A program made the position numbers and the translations under genes. DNA of 64,000 nt from Adiantum capillus-veneris (Eukaryota > Streptophyta > Polypodiopsida > Polypodiales > Pteridaceae): assembly GCA_014529385.2 (NCBI GenBank), contig CM043971.1:86258840-86322839 (forward strand). Direction: 5' to 3'. Below are positions 56,520 to 64,000 of this stretch, in pieces. A model generated the notes under the pieces. That model was not told where the DNA came from and did no database searches. It worked only from the letters and a program-made list of their open reading frames with translations. How positions within the stretch are numbered: the first letter of the stretch is position 1; each line of letters opens with the position of its first letter.

Positions 56520-56975
56520 AAGAGACTACACCTATGTTGGAGGTACCAAAGCTAGAGGGGGCTCACTCTCTTTACTTTGATGGAGCCTACAAGAGGATAG
56601 TGGACAAAGCTGCAGCTGGCATTGTGATCTTCAACGAGCAAGGGGATAAGGTTTTCTCCATTGGGCATCTCTTGGATTCTCACTCCAACAATGAGGCAGT
56701 GATATGCAGCCTTAACTCTTGGGTTAGAGTGGTGTGTGACACAAGGTATTCAACGATTAAATGTTTTTGGTGATGCCATGCTTCTAATAAAACAAATATA
56801 GGGAACTTGGGCTTGTAAAAATCATAGCTTGCTAGGCCATTTGCGCAAGGTTAAGGAACTTTTGGGGAAGTTTCAAATTGTACAATTACATCACGTCCCT
56901 CGAGCAAAAAATCAAGAAGCAGATGCTCTAGCTAGAGAGAAGCTACAAGATAGTGGTGGGTGCTATCAAGTTGAA
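56520..56975 (+). pseudogene. E4 second (plant-type) RNase H
   Basis: A second RNase H-like fold starts with SLYFDGAYKRIVDKAAAGIV, then SNNEAVICSL, changes frame near 56750, and continues with RLNVFGDAMLLIKQI, a TAG, GTWACKNHSLLGHLRK, and VPRAKNQEADALARE. These correspond to the four acidic motifs (DG, E, GD, D) of ribonuclease H of the archaeal/plant type. Its position before integrase matches Tat elements such as Ogre and Retand (family knowledge). Confidence 0.82.
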
Positions 56976-58335
56976 GTTGCCTCTTTTCCAAGGTAGCGAT
57001 TCTATGCCTAACATCATGAGTTTCTTGGACACAGGAGAGTGTCCTAGAGATCTTACCAAGGGCCAGAAGCAGTGGCTTGTGCGCAAGGCAACAAAATACC
57101 ACCTTATCAATGATGAACTCTACTACAAGGGTAAGGATCAAATCATTAGGCGTGTACCTCTCTCTAGAGAGATCACTGAAATCATTTCAAGTTGCCATGA
57201 TGGTGTTTGTGGAGGACACTTTTCACTTGACATCACTAGTAGAAAGATTCTACAATCCGGGTTTGTATGGCCTAGTCTACAGAGGGATGTGCACCATTGG
57301 TGTAAAACATGCAAGGAATGTCAAAAAGTAGGGGATAGGAGGCTCACCTATGAGCCACAGACTCCTATAATCTCTTATGGACCATTCAAGAAATGGGGAC
57401 TTGACGCTATTGGGCCTTTGCCAAGGTCCCAATCAGGTAAATTGTATATCATCATGGGTGTAGACTACATGACCAGGTGGGCTGAAGCAGTAGCTACCAC
57501 TCGAATTACAGCTAAGGAAGTAGCAAAGTTTGTATTTGAAAATATTTGTTGTCGTTTTGGAACTCATCTTGAGATAATTTCTGATAGAGGACCAGGTTTT
57601 AGAGGAGACCTAGTAGGAGAGCTAATGGAAAAGCTGGGCATTTCACGACGCCACTCAACTCCCTACTACCCACAATACAACGGTTTGGTGGAAAAGATAA
57701 ATGGTATGATTTGCAAGATCATCACTAAACATGTAAACAATCACAAAAGTGATTGGGATAAGCACCTTATGGCTGCACTTTGGGCTTATCGCACTTCATT
57801 TCGCACATCCCTTGGATTCACACCATATCACTTGGTGTATGGTAAGGAGTCCATTTTACCCATCTAAGTTCAATTGGCTAGACTCAGATTGCTAGCTAGG
57901 CACATGGAACACCCTAATGCTCATCTCCACAACCACATTCTGGATCTAGAGAGGTTCCAACTAGACAGAGAAGAGGCTATCAACTACTACGCAACTCAGG
58001 CAGAGCAATGACGCCTCACCTTCAACAAAAGGCTCAAGGATAAAGGTCTCAAGAAAGGCATGTTGGTCCTAAGGTATGATAACAGGTTTGACACTAGGAA
58101 AGATAAAAAGTTTTCACCCAGATGGGAGGGGCCATTCGTCATTAGAAAGCGCTACAACAATGGCAGTTATCAACTCATGGATGCAGACGGTAGGCTCCAC
58201 AAAATACGTGTCAATGGATGGAGGCTAAAGAAGTACTTTTTAAGGTTTGATCAAACACCGATGATGGATATTCCTAAGGAGGGAGACTCCTCCACTTCAG
58301 ATGAAGAAGGATCAAGCATGAAGCTAGAGGCATAA
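56953..58335 (+). pseudogene. E4 integrase with C-terminal domain
   Basis: The zinc-binding part has GGHFSLDITSRKILQSGF and CKTCKECQKVGDRR. The core has KWGLDAIGPLP, ISDRGPGFRG and YNGLVEKINGM, so the D-D-E triad is kept. A TAA at 57865-57867 ends the main frame (304 codons). The same frame continues through a second stop (TGA near 58010) to the C-terminal domain KFSPRWEGPFVIRKRYNNGS and an acidic end at 58335. No chromodomain is present. Confidence 0.88.
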
Positions 58336-58830
58336 ATGTCTCTAGCTTAAAGGGGAGGGCTAATGAGGGCTGCCTTTTGAAATCAACGCACCTCTCTCTA
58401 TGGAAACCCCCTCCCTTCTTAAAAAAATAAAAAAAATCTCAAGCACAGGGCGTGTGAACGACCACTTGAGAATCAAAATAAACAAAATCTCCAGTAAAAG
58501 CTTTCACCAAAGTAGAAAATCTTGCATGGTAAGGAGCCTTTTTTGTCAAGTACTAGCGGAGCCACTAGTAATCATTTTTCTCCCTCTTTTATTTTCTCCT
58601 CAAAGGGCTCCACTTTCAAAATAATTGATAACTATATTAGTAAATGAGAGGGCACTCAATGGTTTGTACAACCATGGCCACCACCTTCTTACAAAAGCAA
58701 ATAAAGGGGACCTCCTTCTCCTTATCACCTCTTTCCACCTTGTCCTCTTCCATCCATGGAGTCCTCGCTCTCCTTGTCTTCTCTCTCCCTCTCACTCTCT
58801 CTCTTGGCTGAAATTTTCACTCTTTTGTCC

Positions 58831-58875
<45 letters not shown>

Positions 58876-59365
58876 CTCTCTCTCTTTGACCAACAACCAA
58901 AAACTTTATCTCCCTCCACACACACACACACAAAAAGCTAAAAATAGCCAATTTTCAGCACACATAGAGTACATGCACACACACACACACACTCTTCCCT
59001 CTCACTCTCATGTCTTTCCCAAGCTCTCCATAGCTGAAAATTGCTGTTTTTTCAGCCATATACACACACACAACTTACCATCAACACGCACCTCACTCTC
59101 GTAATCACGGCCAAACACTCTCACAAATCAGCCCATAGGCCCGAAATAGTCAAGCTACATCCACCATCAATTCGCACACATACACATGCTCTCGTCTATA
59201 CGCGCTTCACGCCAACGACTTCAATGAAGTGATGACCATTGTGACAACCACAAAGGCATTCGACTACGACCACTACAAACAAATTGTGAAAATTGTCAAA
59301 ATTTTCTAATTAGTTTTAGTATTTAATTAGATAGAAATGATCTATTTTTAGCCTAAAATTAATGG
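58336..59365. other. Non-coding, possible start of E4 3' LTR, simple repeats
   Basis: PPT-like AAGGGGAGGGC is at 58350-58360. A CT run lies at about 58834-58884 and CA tracts near 58918-58933 and 58977-58992. The LTR end cannot be placed. Confidence 0.45.
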
Positions 59366-60000
59366 AAAATTTAGGAATACAAATCATTAAATCATGAGAT
59401 AATTTTCACATGTAGATAATAGAGGTAAAACCCCATGATAATTATTTGATAATTAATTAACTTGTTTTGTTAATAATTTTTGCGTAAACTCTTTTTTTGA
59501 ATTGAAAATTAAGCAAGATAATTAGTAGATGTGTTAAGAAGTTAGATAATTTTTAGATAAAGAATATAGTGTTAAAATCTCATGATTATCATCTTATAAT
59601 TAGTTTATTAGTTTTGTTAACTACTTTTTGTTAAATACTCTATTTATAGCTAGATATTAAGCAAGATAATTGATAAATATGTTTAAAAGTGAGTAAAATA
59701 ACTTTTAAAGAAAAAAATTAGTGTTAAAACTTTTTATAATTATCTTGTATTTAGGTACTAGTTTTGCTAATTACTATTACTTAATTTCTTTGATTTTAGC
59801 AAAAAATCAAGTAGGATAATTAGTAAATCAATTTAGAAGTCAGTGAGAAAATGTTAAGAGATAAATATAGTCTTAGAAATTTGTAAATATTATCTCATAA
59901 TTAGTTAACTAACTTTGCTAATTAATATTGCTTAAATTCTCTATTTTTTACAATAAAGAAAAGAGGATAATTCAAAATTTCATTTAGGAATTTCTAAGAT
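59366..60000. repeat. Degenerate AT-rich tandem array, ~147-bp period
   Basis: Units begin with variants of AAGCAAGATAATTAGTAGAT at about 59512, 59659, 59809 and 59956, with a weaker first unit from about 59366. Each has GTTAAAA.CTCATGATTAT and AGTTTTGTTAA..AC. The period is 147-150 bases. Confidence 0.65.
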
Positions 60001-63000
60001 ATTTTCTAGAGGTATATTACTTTATTAAGAATCTAGGATAAAGATATCTCCATCAAAAATTTACTTTAATTATTATTAAAGAAAAAATAATTTATTTTTT
60101 ACCTTATTTTAAAGGAGAAAATTAGAAAAATGGCTCAAAAAATTATAGGATAATTAGTAGATCTTTGGAAGCTCATAAGGAACTTAGGATAAAAATTTCT
60201 TACTCATATAAGTGATTGGAAAATTATTATGACAAAAAGTTACTAATTTTAACTATTAGATAAAGAGAAAAGCTAGCATATTAGTTTTGCTAAAATAAGG
60301 CAAGGATTTATATGGCTAAAGTAAGGTATAAAAAATCCTATATAATGATATCACCCACAAGAATGTACTTATAATACTATAAAACAATAAATTGCCCTAG
60401 ATTATTAGTAAAAAGGAATTAAGATAATTGAGGAAAGTATGTTATGGAAATTCTATGGTAAGTTTGAGTTTTGAAAAATTACCAGATGGTTAGACATCCT
60501 TTTATAATGATAAAGATAATGGATCCCAAGAGGACCCGGCCCAATCAATCAACCGAGGAGGATGATAGAAACACGAAGAGAGCCAAGGCCACACATGATC
60601 ACGAGGCCGGTTTGAACAGCAGGCCTGCGGATGAGAGTATGTGAGCCCCTCAGCCTCAGCAAATCCTTGATCAATCATAGCTGGATTTTAGTTGTAGATT
60701 AAGTTCATAAGTAGTTCAAATTCTTTTTAAGTTATAACATTGCATCCATTAAAAAGTGGATAAGGACTTAGGAAATGTTAGAATCCGCTAATGTGGGTAT
60801 ACTGCACAACAACTATAACGCTACAGTTAAGTTCCTACCTACCATGAATATGGAAAAAGTTCAGCATCAGCTACAAAAAACCATGACTTACTGACCCAAA
60901 AACATGTGTGATATCTAAAAAGGTAACAACCAGGCTATTCAAAATATTTATAGTCCTTCTATAAATCCACATGAAAAGTATATCGTTGCTTATTGAAAAA
61001 GGTGTGCTAGATCCTCAAAAAACCAAGAGACAGAATCCCCCAATTTATAAATCCTTAATACTATGTAGTTGAGCTTGAGTCGTCATCCAATTGACCGAAC
61101 AATCTAGTCAACCGGTCATAAAAAAGAACCAGTAATCTTCCAAAAAAAAAAGCCAACAAATTTATCTTTATGCTACAATATATCAATTATGTACGTCTAA
61201 ATATCTCAGTACCAAAACAAAGCTTAAATTTTTTGTATCAAACTCTACTCATGTCATATATATGTCCCTACTCATGCAATAAAACGTCGTTCCAAATTTT
61301 CAAGCTGGGTTACTGAACCCCAAAACATCGAGAACGGGTCAAGTGCATCTTCATGTAAATGGTTGTCCATGCATTATCCTTACGAGATTTGCAAAAACCA
61401 GCATTTCATATGTTGCTGCATTGTTGTTGACCAACAATATTTTTAATACTCTCAAGCGAGTCGTCGATGTGTGTGCACTCAAGGTCAGAACCCACAAAAA
61501 CTTAAAAGAAATACACTCAAGAGCACTCTAAAAAAATAGTCTCTAATCTACGTAGGCAAATCAAAGTGTAAAAATTTCAGCAACATTTCCTTCGTATTTG
61601 CTTATTATGTTCAAAAACTCCAGTCAATGTCATCTCCCATTGAGACCCTTATATGAGATTGCAAGCAAGCTAGGTAGTGATACTATATCAAACTTTTAAA
61701 TGCTTATATTCATGACAAAGTCATATAAAATCTCACTTGCAAATTATGACGGTGAGGCGGTCCGGGGCGGGCAACAAGAAGAGCGGCCTCTAAACACCCT
61801 TCGAGGCTCTCGTGCTGCTCAATTGGGCCTGGGGCAAGCACAATTAGAGACAACAACAACCCACAGCCAGAAACCAAACAAGAAAAGGGGCACCACCTAG
61901 TTGTAGATGCGAACTAGGACGCACGTGATATTTTCTTGTACTCAAACGCACAAAGAGAGGGGAATGCAAGATAGCCACACACAACAAACACAAACATTCA
62001 CACGCCAGAGAGAGGTAAAGAGCACAAATCAACTTGAGCAACTCATTCTTAGCCTTAAAGACTAGATGCACACAAAGCTTGATGAGAAATAGAGAGACAA
62101 CACAAAACTTGACCTTGTTGCCAATACAAAAATTGTATTAGGGTCACGGGAGCCCTCTCACCGAGCACCCTCTTACAATTTACCTTTTAGGCAAACAATT
62201 CAAAAAGCCCTCAAACCACCAAGCATGAAATGGCACAACAAACTTCAAGGACAATATACCTTCAACCACCTGATGAGCCAACTTATCAAGTCAATTTGGA
62301 GAGAAGAGTCGTAGTTGCAGCATACAATTGCACCCAAAACTATGAATCTTATTTATGGACAAGAGTAGGCTACAAGTGTGATTGCAGAGTATAGTATCAC
62401 TCCACTCCTCTAGATGGCATAACTAACTTCAAGCTTCTCCATGCACCTATGTGTAGTGATGGAATAGAGCACTCACAATGCACACACTCTACACAACTAG
62501 GCTTGAAGAGTGGTGTGTTATGTGTTGAGAATGGTGTGGTGTAGTGTGATCATGTGATTTACAAGGGAGAGAAGGGCTCTATTTATAGGTTTTAGAAGCC
62601 TCGATTAGGGTTAGGCCTAATCAAGTTTATTTGAAGGAATAAAAGATTATGCATATATATATATATATTTTTAATGAGGGTGGGTCTCTCTTGTCCTTTG
62701 AATCACATGGATGTGGGCTCAAGGGAAGAGAATTATTAAGGATGAAAGGAGAGAGGATTGAGTGAATAATTTGGGAGTGCCTACTCTAGTAGAGGGTGCA
62801 TTTTACAATAAGGTTAGTGGTTAGTAGTTAGTAATTATCACTAAAAACTATTTACAAAATCATTCACCAAATGGTGAGATATATGATGAGAAAAGTTAGA
62901 GAAGGGATAAGCTTGTAAAGCAAGGTTGAAGCTTGGAGAAGTTGACATTCACCTCTTTACAGCACCGGTAGAAGAAGCGGTCAGCATGGTGAAGTAACGC

Positions 63001-64000
63001 GTGTCGATGAAGCTATGTTATCTTCAAACCTTGGAAAATTCATGATAAAAGACTTCATTTGCAGAGGTTATCCTTGGATTTTTGCTGATTTTTTGAAGTT
63101 CTTTACAAAGCTGAAGAGAGTACGGTAATATGGACATATATGTAGAGAGAAAGGGGGACACATAGGGTGTAGAAATGGAGGATGAAGGCTATGGAGGTGT
63201 GAGAGATGTGGCAATGGTGAAGAGGGTGAATTGGGACATGGGAGTTGCAGGTTTGGGAGTGGGAAGGAGAGGGAGGAGTGTGTGTGAAAGAGGAAAATGA
63301 TAAAGTGGAAGAGGGAGTGTGGCTGCATAGCATGGGCAAACTGGGGTCCACCAATAAAATCATAGCTCACAGCTCGTAGCTAAAACAAATATGAAAAAAT
63401 TTGAGGTGAAAGTTCAGCTCACGAGCTAAAACTTTTGTTTGTATCACCTTTCCAAATTCGGGGAGCATGTGATCTTTAAAAATTTAGCAACACCGACTGT
63501 TTTTTCCACTGCACAAGGTGCTTGTGAGGTCCTTCTTTGGATGATTCTTTTGAATACCTCCAAGAGTGAGCTCCCCATGGTGCATGCATGTATGCCACAT
63601 ACCCTTGACCTTATTTGGTAGGTCTATAATTGAAGATATTATTGAGATCATGATATAAGTGAATAGTACAACTAAGAAAATCAAATATTGAGGGGTCTAA
63701 AAAAATATATACATGTCAAATATAAATAATATAGGTGGAAAAAATATAAAGGGGTCAAAATAAATCTCTCTCATTATAAGTCTACCATAAAAAGATGAAT
63801 ATTTTTGGTGTTCTAATTTATGAGAGTAAAAGAGAATAGATGTAGGAAGGAAAAATCACAATAGTGAAAAAATATACACATAAATAAAACTAGTTTTTTT
63901 TGGGATTTTGTTGGGATGGAGTTACACCAAAAATAAGAGAAGCTTGCATGAAATTATTTTTATATGGAATAATAGTATGCAAAATGGTAAGAAAAAATAT
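60001..64000. other. 4 kb without convincing genes
   Basis: AT-rich DNA. A GC-richer 41-codon frame at about 60528-60653 (MDPKRTRPNQSTEEDDRNTK...) could be a gag-like start but lacks support. A minus-strand TATAAATAG lies near 62580-62588. Frames at 61700-61900 and 63068-63370 have no recognisable domain. Confidence 0.4.

Larger units (their letters stand above)
54276..58335 (+). mobile_element. E4: Tat-like Ty3/gypsy pol remnant with a second RNase H
   Basis: A plus-strand pol without recognisable 5' LTR or complete gag. The order is protease, RT, RNase H, a second RNase H-like domain, integrase. The second RNase H between RNase H and integrase is the hallmark of the plant Tat lineage. A PPT-like AAGGGGAGGGC at 58350-58360 and TGAGGGCTG at 58364 suggest a 3' LTR start, but no second LTR was found. 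Many stops and frameshifts show it is dead. Confidence 0.85.

Overview
The window looks like nuclear intergenic DNA of a land plant. The evidence is plant-type Ty3/gypsy and Ty1/copia retrotransposons, including chromodomain and Tat-like lineages, tRNA-iMet primer sites, a LINE with a zf-RVT domain, and many very long GA/CT microsatellites. A fern or other large, repeat-rich genome would fit, but that is inference and no species can be named. I see no complete, clearly functional host gene and no rRNA, tRNA, CRISPR or prokaryotic feature.

Layout. 1-1040: low-complexity DNA with tandem duplications. 1041-12121: a full-length minus-strand gypsy element (E1) with two similar LTRs, PBS, PPT, gag-pro-RT-RH-INT and a very long extra ORF between integrase and the 3' LTR; it carries several frameshifts and stops. 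12122-19400: intergenic DNA holding two ~1.57-kb direct repeats, each with the same two-exon-like coding segment, around an unknown ORF split by a 589-bp insertion with a 5-bp target duplication. 19400-35100: mostly non-coding, with LTR fragments (one pair head-to-head around a PBS), a MITE-like element, a LINE tail, minisatellites and a dense cluster of GA tracts.

35106-47323: a composite block. A chromovirus (E2, 35358-43012) has a nearly intact 1494-codon gag-pol whose Gag carries an arginine/serine-rich domain. Its 3' LTR is full (1592 bp), but only the last 341 bp of its 5' LTR survive, identical to the 3' copy. It abuts a 5'-truncated copia element (43013-47071), and the whole block lies between two copies of a 252-bp sequence.

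47324-64000: LINE 3' remnant, a J-domain (DnaJ/Hsp40) pseudogene with a destroyed HPD motif, an LTR fragment, a 5' LTR plus partial gag of a relative of E2 (E3, 51162-~53757), a decayed Tat-like gypsy pol with a second RNase H (E4, ~54276-58335), and AT-rich DNA including a degenerate ~147-bp tandem array. Beyond about 60.7 kb nothing convincing is recognisable.

For retrotransposition, Gag packages RNA, protease matures the polyprotein, RT/RNase H copies RNA from the PBS and PPT primers, and integrase inserts the copy. Only E2 is close to coding-intact, and its chromodomain end is out of frame and its 5' LTR has lost U3. All identifications come from motifs read by eye; no database search was possible.
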